A DNA stretch of 64,000 nt from Lentzea albidocapillata (GCF_000719115.1 NZ_JOEA01000005.1:248001-312000), one strand, 5' to 3'; positions 43,993-51,784 are shown, counted from the stretch's first letter. Notes: generated from the letters alone by a model not told the origin. Made by a program: numbers and translations.

Positions 43993-44445
43993 TTACCCAG
44001 CGCGCCGGTCCGCGAGCCGCACGACGTCCGGCGACCGCTCCACCCGGAACCGGCCGCTCGACGCGACCAGGTACCCGACGCCGCGAACGGTCTGGATAAT
44101 CTCCGCCGCGTCGCCGAGCTTCTGCCGCACCCGCCGGACGTGCACGTCGACCGTGCGGCCGCCGCTGTAGTCGTCGTCGACACCCCACACCGCCGACAGC
44201 AGCTCACGCCGGCGATGCACGCGGTCGGTGTGGGAGCACAGGTGCAGCAGCAGTTCGAACTCCAGCCGCGTCAGCTCGACGGGCTTCTCGTGCACCAGCA
44301 CCTGTCGCGTGTCCGGCAGGACCCGGACGTCCACTTCCTCGACCGCGGCCTCGACCGCCGGCACCAGGCCCGCGTCGGACAACGCGCCGAGCAGCCGCAG
44401 CGCGGTGTCCTCGTCCTCGGTGTCGATGGTGATGCTGAACCTCAT
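43993..44445 (-). CDS. OmpR/PhoB-type winged-helix regulator without receiver domain
   Basis: 150 aa, ATG with a GAGGAGG Shine-Dalgarno sequence. The C-terminal ~95 residues are a Trans_reg_C winged helix: [18 protein letters not shown], the [10 protein letters not shown] turn, and [16 protein letters not shown] as recognition helix, ending GVGYLV. The N-terminal ~50 residues are too short for a receiver domain and lack the phospho-acceptor Asp, so it is not a normal response regulator. Orphan regulators of this form are common in actinomycetes, some acting in development or nitrogen control. It is divergent from the merR gene. Confidence 0.85.
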   Translation of the reverse strand: MRFSITIDTEDEDTALRLLGALSDAGLVPAVEAAVEEVDVRVLPDTRQVLVHEKPVELTRLEFELLLHLCSHTDRVHRRRELLSAVWGVDDDYSGGRTVDVHVRRVRQKLGDAAEIIQTVRGVGYLVASSGRFRVERSPDVVRLADRRAG

Positions 44446-44545
44446 GACGCACCTCCTCAGCGACGTTCACGTTAGGTACCGGCGAACCGGCTGGACAAGG
44501 ACGTCCACGTGCTGAACAACCGTCGGATACCGAGATTCTCGCGGG

Positions 44546-44576
44546 CTTGCGTTGACGTGAGCGTCAAGGTTTAGCG
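44546..44576 (+). promoter_or_regulatory. MerR-type promoter with dyad in an extended spacer
   Basis: TTGACG-TGAG-CGTCAA (44552-44567) is a perfect dyad inside a 19-bp spacer between candidate -35 CTTGCG (44546-44551) and -10 TTAGCG (44571-44576). Overlong 19-bp spacers containing the operator are the hallmark of MerR-controlled promoters. The expected start of transcription is only a few bases from the ATG at 44585, so the mRNA may be leaderless. Confidence 0.65.
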
Positions 44577-44584
44577 TTGGGCCC

Positions 44585-44974
44585 ATGAGGATCGGCGAAC
44601 TGGCCAAGCGAGCCGGCACCACGACCCGTGCGCTGCGCTTCTACGAGTCCGAGGGGCTCCTCGAAGCGGAACGCACGCCCAACGGCTACCGCGAGTACGA
44701 CGAGCACCACCTGCGGCTGGTTCGCGAGATCCAAGCACTGCAGGCGGTCGGGCTGTCCCTGGAGGATGCCCGGCCGTTCGTGGCGTGCCTGCGCGCCGGG
44801 CACGAGTCGGGCGATTCGTGCCCGGACTCGCGGGAGGTCTACCGGCGCAGGCTCGCCGAGGTGGACGCCTGCCTGGACCGGCTCAACACCGTCCGGGAGT
44901 TCCTGCTGGCCAGACTCGCCTTCCAGGACCCGTGCCTCGTGCCCGAACCCAAGGAGTTCCAGTGCAGCAACTGA
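44585..44974 (+). CDS. MerR-family regulator
   Basis: 129 aa. The MerR winged HTH is intact: MRIGELAKRAGTTTRALRFY, ESEGLLEAERTPNGYREYD. A dimerisation helix (residues 80-115) follows. Four cysteines in the effector part (VACLRAG, DSCPDS, DPCLVP, EFQCSN) could form a redox or metal site, but the spacing fits neither SoxR nor the mercury type. It is fused in expression to a thioredoxin gene that starts 13 bp before its stop, and probably regulates itself and thioredoxin from the dyad promoter upstream. Confidence 0.9.
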   Translation: MRIGELAKRAGTTTRALRFYESEGLLEAERTPNGYREYDEHHLRLVREIQALQAVGLSLEDARPFVACLRAGHESGDSCPDSREVYRRRLAEVDACLDRLNTVREFLLARLAFQDPCLVPEPKEFQCSN

Positions 44975-45273
44975 CCGACGCCACGTTCTCGGACCAGACC
45001 CGGACGGGCACCGTGCTCGTGGAGTTCTGGGCGCAGTGGTGCGGGCCGTGCCACATGCTCACCCCCGTGCTCGAGGAGATCGACCGCGAGCGCGCCGACC
45101 TGACCGTCGTCAAGATCAACGCCGACGAGAACACCGCCACCGCCCGCGACCACCAGGTCATGTCGCTGCCGACGATGCTGCTGTTCCGCGACGGCGTGCC
45201 GATCCGGCAGATCGTGGGAGCGCGCCCCAAGGGCCGCCTGCTGGCTGAGCTGGACGACGCGCTGAGCGCCTAG
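44962..45273 (+). CDS. Thioredoxin
   Basis: 103 aa from GTG 44962, with AAGGAG at 44951-44956. The active site is WCGPC (C27, C30) after VLVEFWAQ, and the conserved cis-proline turn is SLPTMLLF. The protein is a complete single-domain thioredoxin that reduces disulfides in the cytoplasm. Translation is coupled to the MerR regulator by a 13-bp overlap, which predicts a redox- or disulfide-stress-responsive circuit. The longer frame from 44785 lies within merR and is rejected. Confidence 0.9.
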   Translation: MQQLTDATFSDQTRTGTVLVEFWAQWCGPCHMLTPVLEEIDRERADLTVVKINADENTATARDHQVMSLPTMLLFRDGVPIRQIVGARPKGRLLAELDDALSA

Positions 45274-45346
45274 CTGACCAGGGACAGGCCGCGGCGGACG
45301 GGCTCGGCGACCGGCACGGCCGACGGGATCTCGACCTCCTCCCCGG
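45270..45346 (-). pseudogene. Remnant tail of a lost minus-strand gene
   Basis: Read on the minus strand, this stretch gives about 24 codons with typical local codon use, GEEVEIPSAVPVAEPVRRGL and then SLVS and a stop, convergent with thioredoxin. It is followed abruptly at ~45347 by plus-strand ABC-permease sequence. It looks like the 3' end of a gene whose body was deleted. The family cannot be determined. Confidence 0.4.
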
Positions 45347-45625
45347 GAGATCGGCATCCGCAAAGCCGTTGGGGCGCCTCGGTCTTCGATCCTCGGGCAG
45401 TTCCTGATCGAGGCGACGCTGCTGAGCCTGTTCGGCGGCGCTTTGGGGGTGGCGGCGGGCGTGATCGGCAGCCGGTTCACCATCGCGGGCATCCAGCCCG
45501 TGCTCGTGCCGTCGTCGGTGCTGCTGGCGTTCGCGGTGTCGGCGTTGATCGGCCTGTTCTTCGGCAGCTACCCGGCTTCCCGCGCCGCGAAGCTCCGTCC
45601 CATCGAAGCCCTCAGGCACGAATAA
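45347..45625 (+). pseudogene. C-terminal remnant of a MacB/FtsX-type ABC permease
   Basis: 93 codons without a start, reading EIGIRKAVGAPRSSILGQFL, then IEATLLSLFGG, and ending SYPASRAAKLRPIEALRHE. This is the standard end of macrolide-exporter/lipoprotein-type permeases (last two membrane helices). The preceding ~300 codons and the ATPase gene are absent. The exported protein that usually accompanies such operons follows 12 bp downstream. Confidence 0.8.
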
Positions 45626-45637
45626 GGAGTCTTTGAC

Positions 45638-46114
45638 GTGACCAACCCACTCGATCAGCCTTTGGAGAACGACATCACGGCTGAGCTGAAGGAACGCAAG
45701 GCGGGCGTCGGCAAGACCACGGTGGTCCTCGGGGTCGCGGTACTCGCGATCGTGGCGTTCGTCGGCGGGGTGTTCGTGCAGAAGTCCTTCGGTGCCGGCG
45801 AGACCCCGACGCGTCAGAACGCCGCCGGCCGGCAGTTCGGCGGCACTCCGCCTTCGGGCCAGAACCGGCCGAACCCCGCAGGACGCGGCACCATCGGCAC
45901 GATCGACCACGTCGACGGCACTACCGTGTACGTGAAGACGCAGAACGGGCAGGTCGTGAAGGTGTCCACTTCGGACACGACGAAGGTGGAGATCAGCTCG
46001 GAGGGCGAGCTCACGGATCTCAAGGCGGGTCAGCAGGTCGTCGTGCAGGGTCAGGCCGGTTCCGACGGCACGGTGACCGGGCAGACCATCACCCAGCGGC
46101 CGGCCACCGGGTGA
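45638..46114 (+). CDS. Membrane-anchored DUF5666-like protein
   Basis: 158 aa, GTG start with AAGGAG 10 bp upstream. There is a short cytoplasmic N-terminus, one transmembrane helix (VVLGVAVLAIVAFVGGVFV), a Gly/Asn/Pro-rich linker, then a ~70-residue beta-barrel-like domain (IGTIDHVDGTTVYVKTQNG, KAGQQVVVQGQ) like the DUF5666/OB-fold modules seen next to ABC exporters. With its ABC partner reduced to a remnant, this gene may be expressed without its original system. Confidence 0.7.
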   Translation: MTNPLDQPLENDITAELKERKAGVGKTTVVLGVAVLAIVAFVGGVFVQKSFGAGETPTRQNAAGRQFGGTPPSGQNRPNPAGRGTIGTIDHVDGTTVYVKTQNGQVVKVSTSDTTKVEISSEGELTDLKAGQQVVVQGQAGSDGTVTGQTITQRPATG

Positions 46115-46129
46115 CGCAGGGTTCCCGCG

Positions 46130-46156
46130 ACACCGCGCCCGGCGAGGGCGCGGTGT
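46130..46156. terminator. Bidirectional hairpin terminator
   Basis: A perfect 11-bp stem ACACCGCGCCC/GGGCGCGGTGT with a 5-nt loop, in the 49-bp gap between two convergent genes (stops at 46114 and 46164). Confidence 0.85.
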
Positions 46157-46163
46157 TCCGGGG

Positions 46164-47348
46164 CTATTCAGGCCGCGAACGGTTGGGCCACGCCCGCTCG
46201 TAGTGCTCCTCTGGGAAGTCGCTCGGGCTGGACCCGGTCGCGTGCGCGCGCCGGATCTCCTCGGCGTAGCGGTCGTTGCGTTCACACGAAGGCGCGGCAG
46301 GGATGTACATGACGTTGCCCCAGCCTTGCTGGTCCTCGACCGGCGCGACGCTGTGGATCATGTCGCAGTGCCACCAGACCGAGTCGCCGGCCCGGACGTC
46401 CGGGATGCCGCTGAGGGCTTCGATCAGCAGCTCGTGGTACTTCGGGTTGACGGGGAAGACCTGGTTGACGGTGACGCCGCACATGTCGTCGTCCGGGACG
46501 TCGTCGAGCAGCGGGCGCAGCATCAGGTACGCCATGGCGCCGGGGATCGGGACGGTGTGCAGGACGCCCTGGTCGTGGGCCATGTCCGAGAGCGCGGTCC
46601 AGCCCTGGAAGGTGCGGAACACCGAGCACATCGTGGTTCCCGGGTACTGCGGGCCGGTGGTGCGGTGGGCGGCGTCCCACGGGTCGTACTGCTCCGGCGT
46701 GCCGTTGAACAGGTGCCGGAACGCCTGCTGGTACTCCCGCGTCATCCACAGGTCGAGCGTGCCGGGGTCGAGGTGGGTGCCCAGGCCGTTCGAGTCGGCG
46801 CCGGGCGGGCGGCGGCGGATTCGGTCCGGGTAGCCGACGTCCGTGGCCGGATCGAACCAGCCTTCGTGGCGCCACAGGCTGTTGAGGAAGCGCTGGACGG
46901 TGGCCATGCGCTGGTGTCGCCTGGCCTCGGTCTGCGCGGGTGACCAGTAGATCGGGTAGATCTCGGGTTTCGAGCCGACGCTGCCGAAGAAGTCGTCGCC
47001 GGGGCCGCGGTAGTTCTCGAAGAAGTCGTTGCTCTCCACGTAGTCCACAATGGACTTGTCCCAGGCCAGGGCTTGTTCACGCTCGAAGTGGTTGCGCACC
47101 ACCAGGCAGCCTCGGCGTTTCAGGAGCTCGGTGTTCGCCGTGCCGGCCTCGATGTCGGCGTAGTCGATCACGGGCCAGGCCTGGCCCGCCTTGACGTCGT
47201 CGACCTCGCGCCGGATCTGCTGCTCGACGACGGCGAACACCTCCTCGACAGTGCGCCCGGACGCCACGATGTTCGCGCGGATCGCCTTCTTCACCTCGCG
47301 GACGGCTTTCGTCAGGTCAGCGGGGGTCGTGTCCCAGTGCGGCAGCAC
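46164..47348 (-). CDS. DUF1479-family (YbiU-like) putative 2OG-Fe(II) dioxygenase
   Basis: A 394-aa protein matching the DUF1479/YbiU family in length and motifs. The cupin-like Fe(II) site is visible as GLGTHLDPGTLDLWM (HxD) and the distal WWHCDMIHSVAPVED His. An upstream AWPVIDYADIEAG and RRGCLVVRNHF are family landmarks. Members are thought to oxidise small molecules, but no substrate is established. It is divergent from the ROK regulator across an 87-bp region with repeated motifs and is probably its target. Confidence 0.85.
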   Translation of the reverse strand: MLPHWDTTPADLTKAVREVKKAIRANIVASGRTVEEVFAVVEQQIRREVDDVKAGQAWPVIDYADIEAGTANTELLKRRGCLVVRNHFEREQALAWDKSIVDYVESNDFFENYRGPGDDFFGSVGSKPEIYPIYWSPAQTEARRHQRMATVQRFLNSLWRHEGWFDPATDVGYPDRIRRRPPGADSNGLGTHLDPGTLDLWMTREYQQAFRHLFNGTPEQYDPWDAAHRTTGPQYPGTTMCSVFRTFQGWTALSDMAHDQGVLHTVPIPGAMAYLMLRPLLDDVPDDDMCGVTVNQVFPVNPKYHELLIEALSGIPDVRAGDSVWWHCDMIHSVAPVEDQQGWGNVMYIPAAPSCERNDRYAEEIRRAHATGSSPSDFPEEHYERAWPNRSRPE

Positions 47349-47364
47349 GGCAACTCCTTCCAGT

Positions 47365-47428
47365 AAGGTCTCCTAACTTGGAACCATAGGCGTGTCGAGC
47401 CGTTGTAGGCAAGACCTCTAACTAGAAT
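47365..47428. promoter_or_regulatory. Divergent promoter region with two related half-site motifs
   Basis: AAGGTCTCCTAACTTGGAA (47365-47383) and AAGACCTCTAACTAGAAT (47411-47428) are two imperfect direct copies, 46 bp apart, between the DUF1479 (start 47348) and ROK (start 47436) genes. The second overlaps a -10-like TAGAAT 7 bp before the ROK start. They are good candidates for ROK binding sites. Confidence 0.5.
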
Positions 47429-47435
47429 CCGCCGG

Positions 47436-48527
47436 GTGACCAAGCCGTCTCAGGAGTTGCTGCGCTCGATCTCGGACGAGCGCGTGCTGCGCACGTTGAT
47501 GGCCGCGCGCAAGCTGACGCGGGCCGAGCTCGCGATCGAGACGGGCCTGTCGAAGCCGACGGTGAGCGAGAGCGTGCGCCGCCTGGTCGAGAGCGGGCTG
47601 GTCGCCGACACCGGCGAACGCACTCCCGGCGGGCGCGGCAAGGGACGGGTCGGCTCGTTCTACAGCCTCGCGGAGGACGTCGGTGTCGCACTGGTCATGA
47701 CGATCGCGCCGGACGGCGTGACGGCGGAATGCGTTGACGCGTACGGAGATGTCGCCGACCGCACGCACCACCCGATCGACTCACCGGCGGAAGTGGCGAC
47801 CGTGCTGCCCTCCGTCGCTGCGAAAGCCGTTGCGGCGCACCACGTCCGGCTCTGCACCGTGAGCGCGGCCGATCCGGTTGACCGCCGCACCGGCAGGCTC
47901 GTCCACCTCCCCGACTCGCCGTTCCTGGTGGGCGAACTCGACCCGGTCGAGGTGCTGAGCCCGTTGCTGCACGGCCCGGTGGTCGTCGACAACGACGTGA
48001 ACTGGGCAGCGCAGGCCGAGCACGCCGTGCTGGGAGTCGCGGACTTCGCCTACCTGCACCTGGGCGAGGGCCTGGGATGCGCGCTCGTCAGCGACGGCGA
48101 GGTGCGGCGCGGGCACTCCGGGCTGGCCGGCGAGATTGCCCACGTGATCACGGTCGGGCCGTCCGGGACGGCGATGCCGTTCATCGCGGTGTTCGGTGAA
48201 CTGGGTTTGCGGCGGCCCGGCTCGACCGCGATCGACGTGCCACGACTGCGGGCCGCGGACCCGGACGTGACGGCCCGTGCGGTCGGCGGGGTGATCACGG
48301 CCCTGGTGACGCTGGCGGACCCCGAGGTCGTGGTGATCGGCGGGACCTGGGGACCGGCTCTGCTCGACGCGATCAGCGCCGAGTGCTCACGGCTGCCACG
48401 TCAGGTCGACGTGGTCGCGGCATCGGTCGAGCAGCCGTCGCTGACCGGGGCGCGGGCCGCCGCGCTCGACCTGCTGAGGACGGCGCTCGTCAGCCGAGCA
48501 GGCTCGCGTACTCCTCGATCCGGGTGA
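47436..48527 (+). CDS. ROK-family transcriptional regulator
   Basis: 363 aa, GTG start. A MarR-like N-terminal HTH (LTRAELAIETGLSKPTVSES, then VRRLVESGLVADTG) precedes a ROK sugar-kinase-like fold with GRLVHLPDSPFL, VDNDVNWAAQAE and RRGHSGLAGEIAHV. The zinc-binding CxCGxxGC motif expected after GEIAH is absent and the ATP-binding DxGxT is degenerate, so it should bind a ligand without kinase activity. It presumably represses the divergent DUF1479 gene. The 3' end overlaps the convergent DUF1684 gene by 38 bp. Confidence 0.88.
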   Translation: MTKPSQELLRSISDERVLRTLMAARKLTRAELAIETGLSKPTVSESVRRLVESGLVADTGERTPGGRGKGRVGSFYSLAEDVGVALVMTIAPDGVTAECVDAYGDVADRTHHPIDSPAEVATVLPSVAAKAVAAHHVRLCTVSAADPVDRRTGRLVHLPDSPFLVGELDPVEVLSPLLHGPVVVDNDVNWAAQAEHAVLGVADFAYLHLGEGLGCALVSDGEVRRGHSGLAGEIAHVITVGPSGTAMPFIAVFGELGLRRPGSTAIDVPRLRAADPDVTARAVGGVITALVTLADPEVVVIGGTWGPALLDAISAECSRLPRQVDVVAASVEQPSLTGARAAALDLLRTALVSRAGSRTPRSG

Positions 48528-49467
48528 TCAGACCGTTCTCGAAGCGGAAGTACACGGCGGCGTCGACCCTGAACAGCCCGCCGTCCTTGGTCTCGACGTT
48601 CACGACGTGCTGCTGCAGGACCTCGCCCGGCTGCTCGAACTGGCGGGTGATGTCGTAGCGCATCGACTCGATGGGCTCGACCTGCGCTTCCATGCCGGCG
48701 ATGTTCTCGCCGATCGAGGAGTCGCCCTTGCCGTCGTTGTGCCAGACGGTGGCATCGGTGGCGCACATCGCCTTCGCCTCGGACCACTCGCGGTTCTCCA
48801 GGTGGCGGAGGTAGGTGGTGGCCTTGGTCCTGAGGTCGTACATGAGGGCGCGTTCTCCTGCTTCTACTCTGGTCGGGAGGTGGTTGCCGGGCGGGGACAG
48901 CGGGCAGGTGAAGACTTCCGGGACCAGGTGGTGGTGCGAGAGGCTGGCCTGGTTGAAGTCGACGGTGAGCTTGCTGCCGGGCTCCAGGAGTGGCAGGACG
49001 AGCCAGCGGCCGATGTCCGGCGTCCCGGAGCCGTTGGTCTCGTCGGTGAAGATGACAAGTCGTTGGCCCGGCATGGTTTCGATGACGGCGAGGACGTGTT
49101 CCTCGCCGTTGATCGTGACCGCCAGGTCGACCGGAGCCCGCACGGCCTCCGTGGTGCGCGGGGCCGTCAGGTGCTCCACCTCGATGTGGCGATCCGCTGG
49201 GGCGGCACGGAACTCGCCCTCGAAGACCCACGCCGGGTCGTAGGGGTAGGTGTCGATCCCTTGCAGGCCCGACTGTTCCAGGGCCTTGTCGTCCATGACG
49301 ACCACGCCGTAGGAGCCGTCGCCGCCTCCCGCGAACACCACTCGTCCGTCCGGCAGCTCGATTGTGCCGCCGTCTCCGGACACCATGCCCTTGGCGACCA
49401 CCTTCGCCTTGCCGTTGGAGCCCGCGATCTCGTCCCACCTGGCTTCGCGCCACTGTTCGTAGGTCAT
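48490..49467 (-). CDS. DUF1684 protein fused to a SnoaL-like domain
   Basis: 325 aa from ATG 49467, which forms an ATGA overlap with the methyltransferase stop; an ATG at 49482 is also possible. Residues ~1-185 are DUF1684: FEGEFRAAPADRHIEVEHL, TNGSGTPDIGRWLVLPLL, and the conserved SHHHLVPEVFTCPLSPPGNHLP. Residues ~200-325 form a SnoaL/NTF2-like domain (REWSEAKAMCATDATVWHN, ending FRFENGLITRIEEYASL), a fold used for small-ligand binding or isomerase/hydrolase chemistry. DUF1684 usually occurs alone, so the fusion is informative. The catalytic role is unknown. Confidence 0.8.
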   Translation of the reverse strand: MTYEQWREARWDEIAGSNGKAKVVAKGMVSGDGGTIELPDGRVVFAGGGDGSYGVVVMDDKALEQSGLQGIDTYPYDPAWVFEGEFRAAPADRHIEVEHLTAPRTTEAVRAPVDLAVTINGEEHVLAVIETMPGQRLVIFTDETNGSGTPDIGRWLVLPLLEPGSKLTVDFNQASLSHHHLVPEVFTCPLSPPGNHLPTRVEAGERALMYDLRTKATTYLRHLENREWSEAKAMCATDATVWHNDGKGDSSIGENIAGMEAQVEPIESMRYDITRQFEQPGEVLQQHVVNVETKDGGLFRVDAAVYFRFENGLITRIEEYASLLG

Positions 49468-50222
49468 TTCCTCGCCGCCCATACGGTGCGTTCGGTGCGC
49501 AGGGCCAGGTCGTCGCGGCGCAGCGCTTCTTCGAGGTCTTCCGGGTCGAGCCGCCGCTTCAGAACGATGCGGGCGTAGCGTTCCACGGCCTCGGACCGTT
49601 CGATGTGGACGGTGATCGTGCGGTCGCCCTCGACGGTGAACCCGGCTCCGGTCAGCATGGGGCCCCAGTCGGCACCGCGGTGCGGAATGCGCTCGTCGTG
49701 GCCGTCCGGCGCGTGTTCGGGCAGGAACTGCGGCATGCCGGCCAGTTCGACCACGGCGAGCAGGCCGCTGGGAGCGAGGGTCTTGTGCAGCTGGGCGAGG
49801 GTGTGGCCGGGGTCGGCCATGTGGTGCAGGGAGGCCGAGGCCCAGATCAGGTCCGGAGTGCCGAGGTCCGGCCAGTCCGAGTCGAGGTCGGCGACGACGG
49901 TGTGGACCCGGTCGGCCAGGCCCCGTTCACCGGCCTGGGCGCGGAGGCGCTGGAGGTGCTCGACCGAGGAGTCGACGGCGGTGACGTGGGCTTCGGGGAA
50001 GCGGCTCAGCAGCGCGAACGTGCCCGCACCGGTGCCGGCTCCCAGGTCGACGATGTGACGGGGGTTCGCGATGGGGAGCCAGTCGATGATGCCGGCGGTG
50101 TGGCCGGCGAGGAGTTCCGCGTCGAGGTCGAGGACCTCCGCCTGGTCACCGTCGTCATGCCCGTGTCGGTGGCCGTGCCCGTGCCCGTGCCCATGTCCGT
50201 GTCCGTGTCCGTGTTCGCTCAT
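49464..50222 (-). CDS. Class I SAM methyltransferase with a His-Gly-rich N-terminus
   Basis: 252 aa. Residues 4-23 are almost purely HG repeats, and the rest is a class I methyltransferase: HIVDLGAGTGAGTFALL (motif I), TAVDSSVEHLQRL, and SASLHHMADPGHTLAQL. The substrate is unknown; this sequence type covers many small-molecule methyltransferases. The His tract could bind Ni2+, Zn2+ or Co2+. Co-transcribed with the DUF1684-SnoaL gene (ATGA overlap). Confidence 0.87.
   Translation of the reverse strand: MSEHGHGHGHGHGHGHGHRHGHDDGDQAEVLDLDAELLAGHTAGIIDWLPIANPRHIVDLGAGTGAGTFALLSRFPEAHVTAVDSSVEHLQRLRAQAGERGLADRVHTVVADLDSDWPDLGTPDLIWASASLHHMADPGHTLAQLHKTLAPSGLLAVVELAGMPQFLPEHAPDGHDERIPHRGADWGPMLTGAGFTVEGDRTITVHIERSEAVERYARIVLKRRLDPEDLEEALRRDDLALRTERTVWAARK
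50162..50214 (-). repeat. Hexanucleotide microsatellite encoding the His-Gly tract
   Basis: Imperfect tandem 6-mers of the gtgtcc/gtgccc type (plus strand) near the start of the methyltransferase gene, encoding alternating His and Gly. Slippage would change tract length in frame. Confidence 0.8.
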
Positions 50223-50312
50223 GGACCCAACGTAGGTCGATCGTGCCTCAAATGCACGGTGGCTTGCGTATTACGCAAGACGGTCGGTCTCCACGCTGCC
50301 GCGCGCGCAAGA

Positions 50313-50882
50313 TCACGCCTTCTTGTCGGCGTTGTGGCCGCGGCGCGCCTCCCGGTCGAAGATGCCGAGGATCTCGCACGGACCGCCTGCCGTGCCGATC
50401 GCGTGCGGCAGCATCGTCGGAAACTCGGCGGCCTGGTTGGTCTCCACGCGGAGCCTCCGGTTGCCGAGCAGCAACACCGCCGTGCCCTTCAGAACCACCA
50501 GCCATTCGCGGCCGGAGTGCGCGCGGAGTGAGGCGGGGTTGTCGGGTGGCGGGCTGGTCATCCGCTGGCGCATGACCGTCATGCCAGGCTCGGCCTTGAT
50601 CGGCCAGCGCATCGTGCCGTGCGCGCCGTCGAGCATCGGGCTGACGATCACGTCGTCGGTGTCGGTCTCGACCAGCTGGTCCAATGAGGTGTCGAGGGCC
50701 TTGGCCAGCGTCACCAGCTGGTCCAGGGCCAGCCGGCGCTGACCGTTCTCGATGCGGCTGAGCGACGACGGGCTGAGCTTGGCACGGGTGGCGAGCTCGT
50801 CCAGGGACCAGCCCTGGGCGACCCGCAGGGCGCGGATCCGTTTGCGCACGAGGCCGTCCAGATCACCATCTTCTTGCGTCAT
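50313..50882 (-). CDS. XRE-cupin transcriptional regulator
   Basis: 189 aa from ATG 50882. An N-terminal XRE HTH (RIRALRVAQGWSLDELATRA, KLSPSSLSRIENGQRRLAL) is joined to a C-terminal cupin (EPGMTVMRQRM, SGREWLVVLKGTAVLLLGNR, PHAIGTAGGPCEIL). This is the common XRE-cupin architecture that senses small ligands. The longer frame upstream is rejected because it runs into the divergent MFS remnant. It probably regulated that MFS gene, with which its start is back to back. Confidence 0.88.
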   Translation of the reverse strand: MTQEDGDLDGLVRKRIRALRVAQGWSLDELATRAKLSPSSLSRIENGQRRLALDQLVTLAKALDTSLDQLVETDTDDVIVSPMLDGAHGTMRWPIKAEPGMTVMRQRMTSPPPDNPASLRAHSGREWLVVLKGTAVLLLGNRRLRVETNQAAEFPTMLPHAIGTAGGPCEILGIFDREARRGHNADKKA

Positions 50883-50894
50883 GCGCACGACTGT

Positions 50895-51380
50895 ATGCCT
50901 CTCCAGCAAATCCCGCCTAGCTTCGCGGCCTTGACTCGAACGAAGACCCCGGTCGCGGTCTGCGTGGCGTTGATGGCCGTGATCTCGTCGGTGACCGGGC
51001 TCAACGTCGCCCAGCCCCACCTCGCCGCCGAGTTCGGCGCGTCCCAGAGCGCCGTCCTGTGGATCATCAACGGCTACGTGCTGGCGCTGGCCGCCCTGCT
51101 GCCGCTCGGCGCGCTCGGCGATCGGCTGGGCATGGGCATGGGCATGGGACTGTCGATGCCGCCCGCCACCGAGGCCATCACGAGCTCCCTGCCGGTGGAA
51201 CGCCAGGGAGTGGCGTCCGCGCTGAACGACGTGACGCGCGAGTTCGGCACGGCCCTGGGCATCGCGCTGCTCGGCGTGATGGCCACCAACGGGTCCTTTG
51301 TGGATGGCTGGCGGACGGCTATGTGGACCGGTGTGGCCATCATGGCGGTCCTGTTCGCCGTCGTCCTCAGGGGTCGATGA
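50895..51380 (+). pseudogene. MFS exporter with a large internal deletion
   Basis: The frame is open for ~160 codons (ATG 50895 or TTG 50931) but encodes only the ends of a 14-TM DHA2-type exporter. TM1-TM2 (VAVCVALMAVISSVTGLNVA, LWIINGYVLALAALLPLGAL) runs through GDRLG directly into the late segment GLSMPPATEAITSSLPVERQ, then GVASALNDVTREFGTALGIA and the final helix. About 300 residues are missing. The junction falls in a GMGMGMG-coding repeat (ggcatg tandem, ~51129-51150). Transport activity is very unlikely. Confidence 0.8.
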
Positions 51381-51406
51381 GCAGGTCGAGCAGCTTCTGC
51401 GGGGAC

Positions 51407-51781
51407 TCATTGCCGAACGGGCTCTGGTCCATCTTTGCCGAGCTCGGCGCCGTCCAGCATGGCCAGGTTGGCGCCCTCACCGTTGGGCAGCATGAGGTGC
51501 GCGGCGTCGCCGACCAGGGTCACGCCCGCTACCCGTTCCCCAGCGGTGCTCCGCCAGCAGGGCGTAGTGCGGACGGAACACCGGCTCCATGTAGGACTCG
51601 GTGATCAGCTTCGTGATCGCCGGCGCCCAGCCCTCGAACTCCGCCACGATCCGGCCGAGGTCGTCGAACCACTCCAGCAGACGGCTGAACTTCACGTAGG
51701 CGTGCAGCGTGTCGCCGCTCCCCCGATGCACGAAGATCCCCTTGCCCTGACCGGGGACGAACATCGAGCCGAGGCCGCCTC
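51407..51781 (-). pseudogene. FAD-dependent monooxygenase remnant (TetX/PheA-type) with frameshift
   Basis: Minus-strand reading gives GGLGSMFVPGQGKGIF, HAYVKFSRLLEWFDD and [11 protein letters not shown], then an extra G in a GGGG run shifts the frame. In the next frame the family continues with [33 protein letters not shown]. The GDAAH motif is the FAD-ribityl signature of class A flavoprotein monooxygenases. The N-terminal ~200 residues with the GxGxxG FAD site are absent, a stop lies just upstream, and the C-terminus is short. Non-functional. Confidence 0.78.
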
Positions 51782-51784
51782 AGC

